Positions 52,729 to 62,145 of a stretch of 64,000 nt of DNA are shown here, piece after piece. Position 1 is the first letter of the stretch, and each line of letters begins with the position of its first letter. The DNA is from F1-80-MAGs062 sp046345315 (GTDB lineage Bacteria; Planctomycetota; Planctomycetia; Planctomycetales; Planctomycetaceae): NCBI GenBank assembly GCA_046345315.1, contig JBKDKA010000048.1:13556-77555 (forward strand), written 5' to 3'. Under the pieces are notes generated by a model. It did not search any database and was not told where the DNA came from. It saw only the letters and a list, made by a program, of their open reading frames with translations. A program made the translations under genes and the position numbers.

Positions 52729-53643
52729 TCAGAGCTTTGAATCCCGCAGAGCAATCGCAGCCGCTTTGACTTTCTCTGCTGCCGCTTCCGTAATTCCGGA
52801 CAGCAGAGGAAATTGTCGTCCGGTCACAGAGATCCCTGCGAGCGAAACGGCTTCGTGCAGAACTCGAATCGGATTGATTTCGTTTCGTAGAGTCTCCAGC
52901 GGGAGGAAGATCTTTCGAATCTTCTCTGCCAGATCGTAATCGCCTTCACAGATGGCTTTGAGCATTGTCTGTGAAAGCGCCGGGTTCACGCAGACACAGC
53001 CGGAGGTATAACCGTGCAGTCGGAATTTTGTCAGGTGGATCAGAGCCGGCTGTTCACCGATGCCGCTGCAGATCAACTTCGGGTCAACCAGCGTGACAAG
53101 CTTTTCTAGATATGGGTCATCAGCGGTGTCCTTTCGCACGATGGCATACTTGATGAAAGAGACCAGCCCGTCACGAACAAGTTCTGCGGCACCTTCCGGG
53201 CTGATGTACCCTTCCTCCTTGATGTAGAGCACCGCAGGGCGCCCGATGACTTCAACGAACCGTCGAAACCCTGTCATGAGCCCGGGTTCGGTCATCACGG
53301 TCTTTGTCGGCAACACCATGACCGTCGGGAATGATGTGCCGCGAAGCAGATCGGCCTGATCCATCATCATGCCGTAAGCGGGGCCGACCGAAGGAATCAC
53401 GACTGTCTCCGGTCGACAGCTGGTCTGCAGAATCTCAATCAGGTGTCCGTACTCGCTGGGCCGAACATTGTAAAGGTTTGCGTTGCCTCCGTAGAGCAGC
53501 ATCGAGACGCCGCCATCTTCGAGATATCGAATCATCCGCTGATTCTCTGACGGACAGATCCGTTCCTGGGAATCTCTCGCCAGAGGCGGTACTGCCAGAA
53601 CAGACGTTCGAAATCGCGATGAATCAAACTTCGCAGAAGCCAT
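52729..53643 (-). CDS. Dihydrodipicolinate synthase family (DapA-like) aldolase
   Basis: This 304-aa TIM-barrel protein matches DapA/NAL family size. The Schiff-base lysine should be in 'FIKYAIVRKD' near residue 155-165, and the barrel tyrosine in 'VLYIKEEGYIS' near 138. 'GGVSMLLYGGNANLYNV' replaces the usual 'GTTGE' loop, so the substrate is unlikely to be the dipicolinate precursor pair; other pyruvate- or keto-acid aldolases fit better. The ATG at 53643 is the only good start. It precedes the amidohydrolase gene (104 nt) on the minus strand, which could mean a shared degradation route (inference). Confidence 0.82.
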   Translation of the reverse strand: MASAKFDSSRFRTSVLAVPPLARDSQERICPSENQRMIRYLEDGGVSMLLYGGNANLYNVRPSEYGHLIEILQTSCRPETVVIPSVGPAYGMMMDQADLLRGTSFPTVMVLPTKTVMTEPGLMTGFRRFVEVIGRPAVLYIKEEGYISPEGAAELVRDGLVSFIKYAIVRKDTADDPYLEKLVTLVDPKLICSGIGEQPALIHLTKFRLHGYTSGCVCVNPALSQTMLKAICEGDYDLAEKIRKIFLPLETLRNEINPIRVLHEAVSLAGISVTGRQFPLLSGITEAAAEKVKAAAIALRDSKL

Positions 53644-54321
53644 GAAACGAGTCTACCTGAAAGAAACGGACGGCGAGGTGCCAACGGATGCAGCACGGAG
53701 AGATCAAAACGTACCCTGCGCCCGTTTTTTTATCAGGCAATGCCGTCCCTGTCACGGGATCAGCCCCGAGGGCGTTCAGAGTGTACTCCACCATAAGCGA
53801 CAGCTCCTCTTCGATCGCACCAGATCCGGCTCTTCGGAAGAATCAGCTGGCGTGAAACCCGCTGAGTGCTGAATGCCGCAACAATCCTTCATGTCAGGAC
53901 CACACAGATACGACGCGAACCGTTCGACGAAATACTATCGCACGTGCCCATTCACGCTTGTGAATTCGTGAATCGGACGGAAGGCATCCATCTGCTTGTT
54001 GCCATTCCGCAACCAAAATGATGACTCACAGCACCACCTCGACACGATCCGGCTTGAATTTGGGGGCTGAGAAGGGCAAACGTCATTTCACGACACAACC
54101 ATGTCATTTTTTCAAAGCGGTCTGCTGTTTAAGGATGCATCGCCGATGCTGCTATATCGCATTTCAAAACCGGGACAGGCACCCTTGCAGTTGCGGTTTT
54201 GCAGGAAAACACCGCGTCTGTCGGGAGCCAGTCCCGGTTTTGAAACCGCCTGTACTGAAAGCCTCATCCGTCGAGCTTGAATTCATCACCAGAAAAACAA
54301 ACGCAACAGGGCCGTCTCATT
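53644..54321. other. Intergenic region upstream of the repeat protein (678 nt)
   Basis: It separates the minus-strand DapA-like gene from the plus-strand repeat-protein gene, so promoters for both must lie here. It is AT-richer around 53930-54130 and contains hairpin repeat B copy 5 at 54162-54245. Short ORFs show no domains. Confidence 0.45.
54162..54245. repeat. Hairpin repeat family B, copy 5
   Basis: TTTCAAAACCGGGACAGGCA at the left, GGAGCCAGTCCCGGTTTTGA plus AA at the right, in the opposite orientation to copy 3. It ends 76 nt before the ATG of the repeat protein. Confidence 0.9.
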
Positions 54322-56544
54322 ATGTCCACAGCAAATCGTCCAAAACAGATCACAGCCATTGAACTACTGGAACCAATGATTCTGATGTCAGCATCTGCAG
54401 CCGAACTGACTGCAGCAGATCTGTCTCAGGGAACAGCTGGAAACGACGTACTGATTTCACTGACACCAGACGAAATGATCGACGGGGCTGCTGGACACGA
54501 TATCCTGATTGCTCTCGGAGGCGGTAATGTCGTTCGAGGCGGCAACGGTCACGACACACTCATCTCTGTCCGTGGTGACAACGTTCTTGACGGAGGTGCC
54601 GGCACTGACACTGCGATCTACTGGAATGGCAACCGAGCGGACTACAACGTAACCGATCATGGATTCGGCATCATCGAAATCTCCGGCAGCAGGCACTCCG
54701 ACTTTCTGACCAACATTGAGCAGGTGCAGTTCCAGGATGGTACCTATTCTTTGTCTGACCTGCTCAGCGGCAGAACCAATGAACCTGCACTCGGCACCGA
54801 CACACTGGACGCAGAAGCTCAGACAATAGATTCCCTGAAAACTCCGACCGAAGGAAGTGACGTCCTGGTCACAAACGAAAACGGCGAATCCATCGACGCT
54901 CTGGGTGGTGACGACCTGGTGGTGTCACTTGGAAATCAGAATACGATCAAGGGCAGCGCCGGCAATGACGCTATTGTCTCTACAGGTGGAAACAATTTCA
55001 TTGATGGCGGTGCAGGCAAAGACACGGTGGTCTACAGCAAGGGAAGCATCAGCGACTACTCCATCTCCTCTGATGGTGACGTGACAAAAGTGAGCAGCAT
55101 TTATGGCGAAGACACTCTGAAAAACATTGAGCGATTGTCTTTCTCCGACGGAGCTCTTGCAATGACCATGCAGAGCACCACGGGCTCCGGCACCACGGCA
55201 GCAGACGCAGCGAATGACGATGCTGCAAACGACGAAGTTGTAGTCGAGGAAATCGAGCTGGATGGTGAATCATCAGAACCAAACAGTGACAGCTTCTCCT
55301 ACGACTTCAGCTACTCCAGCGACCTTGACCTGAGCATCGATGCCGACTACGACTTCAGCTCGTCTTACAGCGATGGTGAATATTCTGTCGAGAGTGACGT
55401 GGAACTCGAACTGTATCTGCAGGCAGAACAGGAAGCAGACCTGTCGATCGACACTCCTCATGTTGATCTCGACCTGAGCTATGAGAACTCAGTTCACCTT
55501 GGAGTGATGATCAACAATGAACTTGACCTCACGGTCAGCGGTCACGACGTTGACCTCAGCATCGACAACGAATTCGCTCTGGGACTCGAAGTTGAGCACG
55601 AACTTGATCTGTCGGTTGATACGCCTCACGCCAGCGTTGACCTGTCCGTTGACAACGAAGTGAAGCTGGGAATCGCGTCGAACAATGAAGTGGACCTCGC
55701 TGTCAGCGGTCACGACGTTGACCTCAGCATCGACAACGAGTTCGCTCTGGGGCTCGAAGTTGACCATGAACTCGACCTGTCTGTAGATACGCCTCACGCC
55801 AGTGTAGATCTCAGCGTCGAGAATGAACTCGAACTGTGCCTCAAGTCCGATACTGAACTCGATCTGTCCGTCAGCGAAGGCAACGTGGACCTGAGCTACG
55901 AGAACGAATTCAATCTGCATCTGGAAGCAGAGACTGAGCTGGACCTTTCAGTCGACACAGAGCATGTCGATCTGGATCTGAGTTACGAAAACGAACTGGA
56001 ACTGGACGTTTACTCTGACACGGGACTGGACGTCAGCATCTCCGGCCATGACGTTGAGATCAACTACGAGCACGAGAGCGGCGTCGAGGTCGGCATTGAA
56101 AACGAGTTCAGTCTGAATGTCGACTACAACAACGACAACAAATCAGACCTGAGCCTGGACCTCAGCACCGACTTTGAGTCTGACGTCGACACGGCGACAA
56201 ACTACCAGTACGACAGTGATGGGAAATACTACTTCTCCACCGAAACCACCACTGATACCGATTACGACTACAACTACAGCTACGACGACGGCTACACCAG
56301 CATCGACATCGTCAACAATTACGACACTGACTACAACTACAGCTACGATACGGAAAACGGAGTGAAGTATGATTACTCATACGACTACTTCTACTCGTAC
56401 GACAGCGGAAAGCCATCAACGAGCTATACTCTGACGTACACAATCGCCTACTCATACAGCATGCAGGCCGGATATAAGTATCACTACAGCTACTGCTATG
56501 AATACGGCGACGGCCGAGTGAACTCCTACAGCTACGACATCTGA
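54322..56544 (+). CDS. Acidic extracellular repeat protein with LEP..LMSA signature, RTX-like motifs and a 56-residue super-repeat
   Basis: This 740-aa protein from ATG 54322 has the planctomycete extracellular signature 'LLEPMILMSASA' at residues 16-26. Two RTX-like Gly/Asp segments follow ('GHDILIALGGGN', 'GGNGHDTLISVRGDN', 'GGAGTDTAIYWNG' near 50-105; similar at about 185-255), suggesting calcium binding. Residues 371-594 are eight alternating 29- and 27-residue units (for example 'ELDLSVDTPHASVDLS' and 'ELDLTVSGHDVDLSIDNE'), that is four 56-residue super-repeats with strict alternation of hydrophobic and acidic residues, probably beta structure. The last 146 residues hold about 32 Tyr in 'YDYNYSYDD'-like runs. 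It is likely a secreted adhesive, matrix or stalk protein. The in-frame start at 54277 lacks the signature at a normal position. No secretion gene is adjacent. Confidence 0.85.
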   Translation: MSTANRPKQITAIELLEPMILMSASAAELTAADLSQGTAGNDVLISLTPDEMIDGAAGHDILIALGGGNVVRGGNGHDTLISVRGDNVLDGGAGTDTAIYWNGNRADYNVTDHGFGIIEISGSRHSDFLTNIEQVQFQDGTYSLSDLLSGRTNEPALGTDTLDAEAQTIDSLKTPTEGSDVLVTNENGESIDALGGDDLVVSLGNQNTIKGSAGNDAIVSTGGNNFIDGGAGKDTVVYSKGSISDYSISSDGDVTKVSSIYGEDTLKNIERLSFSDGALAMTMQSTTGSGTTAADAANDDAANDEVVVEEIELDGESSEPNSDSFSYDFSYSSDLDLSIDADYDFSSSYSDGEYSVESDVELELYLQAEQEADLSIDTPHVDLDLSYENSVHLGVMINNELDLTVSGHDVDLSIDNEFALGLEVEHELDLSVDTPHASVDLSVDNEVKLGIASNNEVDLAVSGHDVDLSIDNEFALGLEVDHELDLSVDTPHASVDLSVENELELCLKSDTELDLSVSEGNVDLSYENEFNLHLEAETELDLSVDTEHVDLDLSYENELELDVYSDTGLDVSISGHDVEINYEHESGVEVGIENEFSLNVDYNNDNKSDLSLDLSTDFESDVDTATNYQYDSDGKYYFSTETTTDTDYDYNYSYDDGYTSIDIVNNYDTDYNYSYDTENGVKYDYSYDYFYSYDSGKPSTSYTLTYTIAYSYSMQAGYKYHYSYCYEYGDGRVNSYSYDI

Positions 56545-56704
56545 TCGATTGAGACCGGATTGATCTATAGAATCCAGCCACGGCCGCAGAGCCCACCAGT
56601 TCGGCGGCCGTTTCAGATGACAATGCGATGAAGCCCAATTCACTGTCTTCGTTCGGGCACACTCGTTTCGTCATTCCGCGTCGAAATCTGCGAAAGACCT
56701 GAAG

Positions 56705-57472
56705 CTACAATGTTTCCGGTGAGCCGCAGTCTGCTGTCAGCCGCTGCTTCATGCCTCGTCGTCGCAGTTCTTCATTCAGGACGCTGCGATAGTGGTTCAG
56801 GCGGACGTTTCCATCGTCCAGAGAACCGCCGAAGGAACGTGTCTCATCAAGATAAACGCGAGGCACTGGAAACTCACGAATCCTCCAGCCCAGATCGACC
56901 GCCTGCACCCAGAGCTGGAGTGGCATCGCATAACCATTGTCTGTGATTTCCAGATCCGCGAGGGCGGAAACGCGATAGGCCTTGAAGCCGCAGAATGCGT
57001 CCGTAATCTTCAGGCCCAGTTTCTCCCGAAGGCAGGCGGTGATTCGCGAGTTGATCCGGCGACGTTCTTCCGGGGGGCGAGTGTTGTCGTCAAACTCCGC
57101 CAGATAACGGCTTCCGGAAACCATGTCGACCGGAGCTGTCGCGTCATCGACCAGAGCCGCGATCTCATTCAGAAATGATGGTTGATGCTGTCCGTCGCAG
57201 TCCATCGTGACGAGAACTTCGTAGCCGTTTGTCAGAGCATACTCAAACGCAGTCTGAAGAGCCGCCCCGTAGCCACGGTTCTCCGGATGCGTTCTGACGA
57301 CAACCTGAGGAAACAATGAAGCAAGTGCCGAAGCTGTTCTGTCTGTCGAACCGTCATTCACCACCAGAACATCAGAAACATGCTGAAGCACTTCAGTCAG
57401 TACGGATGCGACATGCGATTCTTCGTTATAGACGGGCAACGCTGTCAGCAGCCGCGGTATCTCAGGACTCAT
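56705..57472 (-). CDS. Family 2 glycosyltransferase (DPM1-like)
   Basis: This 255-aa protein from ATG 57472 has the GT-A fold: 'ALPVYNEESHVASVL' at the start, 'VLVVNDGSTDRTASAL', 'ENRGYGAALQTAFEYAL', the metal motif 'MDCDGQHQP' (DxD), and 'GSRYL'. It resembles dolichol-phosphate mannose synthase and related polyprenyl-phosphate glycosyltransferases (about 230-310 aa). It should transfer a sugar from an NDP- or GDP-sugar to a lipid carrier at the cytoplasmic face. The long frame from 57598 would add 42 residues without GT-A features. No flippase or polymer gene is adjacent, so the glycan is unknown. 325 nt separate it from the AsmA-like gene on the same strand. Confidence 0.87.
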   Translation of the reverse strand: MSPEIPRLLTALPVYNEESHVASVLTEVLQHVSDVLVVNDGSTDRTASALASLFPQVVVRTHPENRGYGAALQTAFEYALTNGYEVLVTMDCDGQHQPSFLNEIAALVDDATAPVDMVSGSRYLAEFDDNTRPPEERRRINSRITACLREKLGLKITDAFCGFKAYRVSALADLEITDNGYAMPLQLWVQAVDLGWRIREFPVPRVYLDETRSFGGSLDDGNVRLNHYRSVLNEELRRRGMKQRLTADCGSPETL

Positions 57473-57797
57473 GACCGGAACTCCGGAAGAATATGTCAGC
57501 AGCGTTCGACTGCCCCAGACGGTAAACAGGGAACAGAGTCCCCGAGAGAATATCAGGCACTTCTTCCAGCCGGACTTCGCCAGTCGAATTGGAAACAATT
57601 GAGGTCATGATGCTCTGCGGTCAGTCATCGAACGACGCAATGACGCCAAAATGCCCGACACTGGAGGGACGTTCGAAACCGATCTCCTGACACTCTCAGT
57701 CAGCGATCAGAGCGATTGTAGGTCCGGTGCTGTCAGAGTGACAAGTTTCTGCCTGTCATTTCCTTTGAATCATGCTCCTGCCTGATGGACAAACGTG

Positions 57798-59573
57798 TCA
57801 CAGACTGCGTTTCTTCCGTTTTCGCTCCTGTTTCACCCTTCGAGGCGTTTCCCCGCCATCGACAGTCTCCTTTTTCGCGGCATTGTCTGCCTGGATGGAA
57901 CGGATGAGATTGAAAACTCCTCCGGCGATCTCCTGTCCCGATGCGGGATTTCCCGGCTGTGCGGTCGCGCGAATCAGATCCGCAACAGCCCCGGCTGCTG
58001 AGACTGGTTGTGACTGCTGGTCAGGTGCGATCCTGCGCGCCAGTTCATCCAGCAGATTCATCCCTGCTGGCATCGACACCACAGGCTCTTCAACGGTTCC
58101 TGTGACCTGCAGCGGCATCGGTTTTTCAAACATCCGGCTGAACAGAGTTGGTTCTGCTCCTGGCACAGCGGACGGCATCTTTCGAAACTGGAGTGACAGG
58201 TCGATGGATTCGTTCATGGAAATCATCCCGGACGATTCAATGCAGAAGTCCCCTGCAATCTCCGGAAGCAGAAACACCATTCCACTGTGGCTGATCCCGT
58301 CAGCACTGACTCCAAATTCAACGACAGAATCCTTCAGCACTTCCAGCTGCAACGGGCCAGCGACCTTTGCAGCGACCGGACTGACTGCCGTTGCCAGTCC
58401 TGGGACTGCCGAAAGCATCGGTATCTTTGCCGCGAAATCCCGTCGAAGCTCCGCGTGCAAAGAGTGAAACTCGACTCGCCCCGTCAGAATCACCGGGCTT
58501 GCGATCGTCCTCACTGAGCCATTTCCGCTCTCCGCAACAGCATCCTCAACAGTGGTCGTGGCGTCTGCGGCCGCGGCGTCTGCTGAAACAGCATCGTCCG
58601 CAGGAAGTAAATCTGTGGTTGCCAAGGCATTCTCGCTGGCAGTGAGTACATCTTCCGTCGCTTCGCTGACAGATTCCGGCTTGCCAGTTTCCTTTGAGGA
58701 AGAGGATTCCACGAGAACGCCCAGGCCCTCGTCGGGGTTCGAATTGTCGGAGGCAACAGGAGTCTCCGGAACGGCTGCGATTTCCTGAGCAACATCCGGG
58801 CTGTTCAGTGGCTGATCAAGGGGAAGGTGGATCCGGTTCACATGGACGGAGGCAGAACCGGTCAGTCGTGTTACTTTTGCGAGGATCGGTGCCACGAGCG
58901 CCAGATTCTGTTCCGTGTGAGATTCAGCGAGTGCCAGATGATCTGCAATCACGATCGGATCGATCGTCAGATACCGCTGGCCGGGAGCTTCTTCTCGAAT
59001 CTGACCTCGAATATTCAGATCGGCAAGATCGACAATCGGAAGCTTCCGCCAGGGAGCGATCACTTTCAGTGATGCCTGTTCAAGGCTGAATGCACACTCA
59101 CTTCTGCCGACTCCTGTGCCTGCCAGCGAAGGCCATTTTCCGTCTTCGTCCAGATGGACGGTGACTTCCGGCTGAACCAAAGTGATTTCACCCGGATCTG
59201 GATCTCCCGTCAGGAAGCCCAGCAATCCCTTCGATGTTCGAATTTCCTTAATTCGAACGATGAGCTTCCCCTCCGGCCCTGTCAGTTCAATTCCCTGAAA
59301 AGTGACAGGGCGAAACCAACCACCGGTGGTCCCGGTAATCACAGTTGAAAGGCCGAATCGACCAAACGCACGATCCAGCCCTCCATGAAGGAGGCTTGAC
59401 TGCGTCAGAAACGGTGGTCCGCTGAAAACGACAAGCAGTCCCAGACAGCCAATGAACGAAGTGGCTTTCAGCGTTCGATTCGAGCGTTTCTTGATGCCGC
59501 CGGCTGGTTCCGCCACTTGTGTTACAGCATTTGCTGATGGTTTTGCACCGGCGTCAGATACAGCTTCATCCAT
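57798..59573 (-). CDS. AsmA-like envelope protein with acidic linker
   Basis: This 591-aa protein starts at ATG 59573 and has an N-terminal TM helix ('SFIGCLGLLVVFSGPPFL', about 42-60). The first 200 residues of the outer part resemble AsmA/TamB-type repeats: 'VTFQGIELTGPEGKLIVRIKEIRTSKGLLG', 'PEVTVHLDEDGKWPSLAG'. A Glu/Asp/Ala/Thr-rich low-complexity linker (about 265-370) then joins a second beta-rich part ('DFCIESSGMISMNESIDLSLQFRKMP', 'MPLQVTGTVEEPVVSMPAG') that resembles the AsmA C-terminal region. The C-terminus ends in a strongly basic stretch ('RRVKQERKRKKR'). AsmA-like proteins help lipid or protein traffic across the envelope. Family assignment is by repeat pattern only and could be wrong. 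Confidence 0.65.
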   Translation of the reverse strand: MDEAVSDAGAKPSANAVTQVAEPAGGIKKRSNRTLKATSFIGCLGLLVVFSGPPFLTQSSLLHGGLDRAFGRFGLSTVITGTTGGWFRPVTFQGIELTGPEGKLIVRIKEIRTSKGLLGFLTGDPDPGEITLVQPEVTVHLDEDGKWPSLAGTGVGRSECAFSLEQASLKVIAPWRKLPIVDLADLNIRGQIREEAPGQRYLTIDPIVIADHLALAESHTEQNLALVAPILAKVTRLTGSASVHVNRIHLPLDQPLNSPDVAQEIAAVPETPVASDNSNPDEGLGVLVESSSSKETGKPESVSEATEDVLTASENALATTDLLPADDAVSADAAAADATTTVEDAVAESGNGSVRTIASPVILTGRVEFHSLHAELRRDFAAKIPMLSAVPGLATAVSPVAAKVAGPLQLEVLKDSVVEFGVSADGISHSGMVFLLPEIAGDFCIESSGMISMNESIDLSLQFRKMPSAVPGAEPTLFSRMFEKPMPLQVTGTVEEPVVSMPAGMNLLDELARRIAPDQQSQPVSAAGAVADLIRATAQPGNPASGQEIAGGVFNLIRSIQADNAAKKETVDGGETPRRVKQERKRKKRSL

Positions 59574-59879
59574 GACAGAGCGTTCCCGAAAAAGGAAGTG
59601 CCTCGAAAAACCCGAATCCATGTGGACAGGGCTGAATGTCCTGCGGAATCGCATTCATTGCGATGTTTTACTCATGCCCACCGCCTTGAATTGTACCGAG
59701 AATCCGTCTCCCGTCACATCTGTTTTTGATCAAGGTAGAACGCAGCCCCGCTGTACAGTAATATTTCTGAGGCACATCGAAATGAATTCCTCGTGCGACG
59801 GTGCCTGCAGAGCGGTTTTCGCCTTTTGGTCCTGCCTACAGTTTTTGTCCTGCTTACAGAGGATTCGATCGTGAAGTCA

Positions 59880-60872
59880 ATGTCTTCGGTTCACATAGAG
59901 ACCCCGCACACCCTCCGTGCTGCCAGGCTGATCCGCATGACGACCGCAATCTGTTTCGCGTTGATCATCGCGCAGTGTTTTCCGGGATCGCTGATGGCTG
60001 CCGAAACATCCGTGGCGGGCGGAAAAGTTGAAGCGATCACCGGGGCAGATGGCACTATTGATATTCAGATCAATTCGAAACCCTTCGCGACTTTCAACAC
60101 CAGTAAATCGCTGCCAAAGCCATTCCTCCTGCCCGTACGCACAGAAGCCGGGATCGTGATGAATCGAGCTCTGGGCGACACTTCCGATGCGGATCATCCG
60201 CACCACAAAGGGCTCTGGCTTTCGATTGACGAAGTCAACGGACAGAGATTCTGGGCGGAAAAGGCAAAGATCGTGAACACCTCCGCGAAGTCGTCGACTG
60301 CGGGAGATTCAATCGTTCTGGAAGTCGAAAACGACTGGGTCAACAGTGACGGCACCACCGTCGAACTGCACGAGTCGACTCGAATCACCATTCATCCGAA
60401 TCGTCTGCTTTCCTATAACATCCGACTCACAGCGACCGACCATGAAGTGACTTTTGACGATACGAAGGAAGGCCTTCTGGGATTTCGAGTGGCCCCTTCA
60501 ATGAAAGAAAAGAACGGCGGGTCTGTCGTCAGCAGTGACGGCAGCCGTGGCACGAAAGACTGTTGGGGAAAGACATTTTCGTGGATTGATTATTACGGGA
60601 CGGTGGAAGGAAAGATCGTCGGTGTCACTCTGATGGACCATCCCGGTAACTTTCGTCCGTCCCGCTATCATGTTCGCGATTATGGGCTTTTCTCGATCAG
60701 TCCTTTCGGCGAACATGCTTACACAAACGGTGCCAATGAGGCAAAACCTCATCGACTTGCGAAGGGTGAATCAGTCAATCTCATCTACGGTGTCTATTTT
60801 CACGACGGTGACACCACCACCGCTGATGTTGCAGGCACCTACGAGAAGTTTCTGAAATCGACTCAGCACTGA
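59880..60872 (+). CDS. Secreted PmoA-family (DUF6807) protein
   Basis: This 330-aa protein has a signal peptide in the N-terminal 45 residues ('TTAICFALIIAQCFPGSLMAAE'). The body has the PmoA-like / DUF6807 features 'PFLLPVRTEAGIVMNRALGDTSDADHPHHKGLWLSIDEVNG' (HPHHKG), 'FWAEKAKIV', 'ESTRITIHPN', 'GLLGFRVAPSM', 'WIDYYGTVEGKIVGVTLMDHPGNFRPSRYHVRDYGLFSISPFG'. Despite the family name, such proteins in planctomycetes accompany carbohydrate or sugar-acid degradation genes; they are not methane mono-oxygenase subunits. The start may also be a GTG at 59871 with AGAGGA upstream. The neighbouring AsmA-like gene is divergent. The substrate is unknown. Confidence 0.85.
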   Translation: MSSVHIETPHTLRAARLIRMTTAICFALIIAQCFPGSLMAAETSVAGGKVEAITGADGTIDIQINSKPFATFNTSKSLPKPFLLPVRTEAGIVMNRALGDTSDADHPHHKGLWLSIDEVNGQRFWAEKAKIVNTSAKSSTAGDSIVLEVENDWVNSDGTTVELHESTRITIHPNRLLSYNIRLTATDHEVTFDDTKEGLLGFRVAPSMKEKNGGSVVSSDGSRGTKDCWGKTFSWIDYYGTVEGKIVGVTLMDHPGNFRPSRYHVRDYGLFSISPFGEHAYTNGANEAKPHRLAKGESVNLIYGVYFHDGDTTTADVAGTYEKFLKSTQH

Positions 60873-60975
60873 GTCCATCTCCTTTCCAGAGAACACATCA
60901 GAAATCTGCTTCGCCGCAGGAATCGGTTTCAGCGGGACAGCAGGCAGAACAAAAATCGGACTGACGGAGGCATGG

Positions 60976-62145
60976 ATGCTTTCGCAATATGAAGCGCTGC
61001 CACATCGAGGTCGTCTGGTGACGATCGCGATGATTGTGTGCATCAGCGCTGCGATCACATGCTTCGGACTGCTGGCACTTCTGCGAGCGGATCAGCTTTA
61101 CGGCGAGTCGCAGCGATTCGAAAGGCAGCTTGTCTGGATTCTGATTTCCTGGCCAGCCATGTTTGCAGTGACTCGCATCCCCTATCGATCAATCCGCCCC
61201 TTCAGTTTCGTATTTTACGTTCTCTGCGTCGTGCTGCTTGTCGTGACGCTGTTCATGCCGCCGGTCTATGGTGCGAGGCGATGGATCCCGCTGGGGCTGC
61301 TGGATTTTCAGCCGAGTGAACCGGCACGACTGTCGGTGATTCTCGCGCTGGCGTTTTACCTGATGCACCGAGATCATCATCGAACCGTGTTGGGGCTCAT
61401 CGCGCCGATGATTATGACCTTCGTGCCGCTGCTGCTGGTTCTGAAAGAGCCTGATCTGGGTACGGCCATGCTCTTTCTTCCCGTTCTTTACGCCATGCTG
61501 TTTGCTGCCGGGGCGAAAACAAAGCATCTCCTTGCGGCGACCACGATGGGAATTCTCATGCTGCCGGGGCTCTGGTGGCAGATGAGCGCAGAACAGAAGT
61601 CTCGTGTTGTGACAGTGTTCACACAGAATGACGGAGGCACAGCACCGGCTGGCGACGGATTTCATCTGCATCAGTCAAAACAAGTGATCTCACTGGGCGG
61701 ACCGCTCGGCAGCATCACTCACGATGAACCGATCATCGACGATCCAGCAGCATGGCAGCTGCCGGCAGCAAGAACGGACTTCATCTTTTCAATCATTGCA
61801 GAACGCTTTGGCATTCCGGGATGTGCGATCCTGCTGACGCTTTACATGATGCTCCTGCTGGTCGGACTTCACGTGGCCAGACAGACGCAGGAACCCTGGG
61901 GAAGGCTGGTTGCCGTCGGGATTGTCACGATGATCGCGACACAGGTTGTCATCAACACCGGGATGACCGTCGGACTGATGCCGATCACCGGCATCACGTT
62001 GCCTCTCTGCAGTTATGGCGGCAGCAGTCTGCTTTCCACATGCATCTCGCTTGGACTGTTGATCAATATCGCGATGCGGCCGGGGTATGAAGTCACTGGT
62101 GAGCCGTTTGCATTCGGAATTTCGTCGACGCGTTCGCTCTCCTGA
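60976..62145 (+). CDS. RodA/FtsW-type SEDS peptidoglycan polymerase
   Basis: This 389-aa polytopic protein from ATG 60976 (GGAGG 5 nt upstream) has about ten TM helices. Conserved SEDS motifs are present: 'LDFQPSEPARLSVI' (near 115), 'LKEPDLGTAMLF' (near 155), 'ARTDFIFSIIAERFG' (near 262), and 'MTVGLMPITGITLPLCSYGGSSLLS' (near 330-355). SEDS proteins polymerise lipid II glycan with a partner class B PBP. Length and the 'PLCSYGGSS' element fit RodA slightly better than FtsW. No mre, pbp or fts gene is adjacent. Planctomycete cell-wall gene sets are unusual, so the presence of a full set of motifs is of note. It follows a 103-nt gap after the PmoA-family gene on the same strand. Confidence 0.9.
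   Translation: MLSQYEALPHRGRLVTIAMIVCISAAITCFGLLALLRADQLYGESQRFERQLVWILISWPAMFAVTRIPYRSIRPFSFVFYVLCVVLLVVTLFMPPVYGARRWIPLGLLDFQPSEPARLSVILALAFYLMHRDHHRTVLGLIAPMIMTFVPLLLVLKEPDLGTAMLFLPVLYAMLFAAGAKTKHLLAATTMGILMLPGLWWQMSAEQKSRVVTVFTQNDGGTAPAGDGFHLHQSKQVISLGGPLGSITHDEPIIDDPAAWQLPAARTDFIFSIIAERFGIPGCAILLTLYMMLLLVGLHVARQTQEPWGRLVAVGIVTMIATQVVINTGMTVGLMPITGITLPLCSYGGSSLLSTCISLGLLINIAMRPGYEVTGEPFAFGISSTRSLS

Noticed and set aside
59880..60872. Methane mono-oxygenase subunit
   Set aside because: The family name PmoA is historical; the protein is soluble, secreted and lacks the membrane subunit features.
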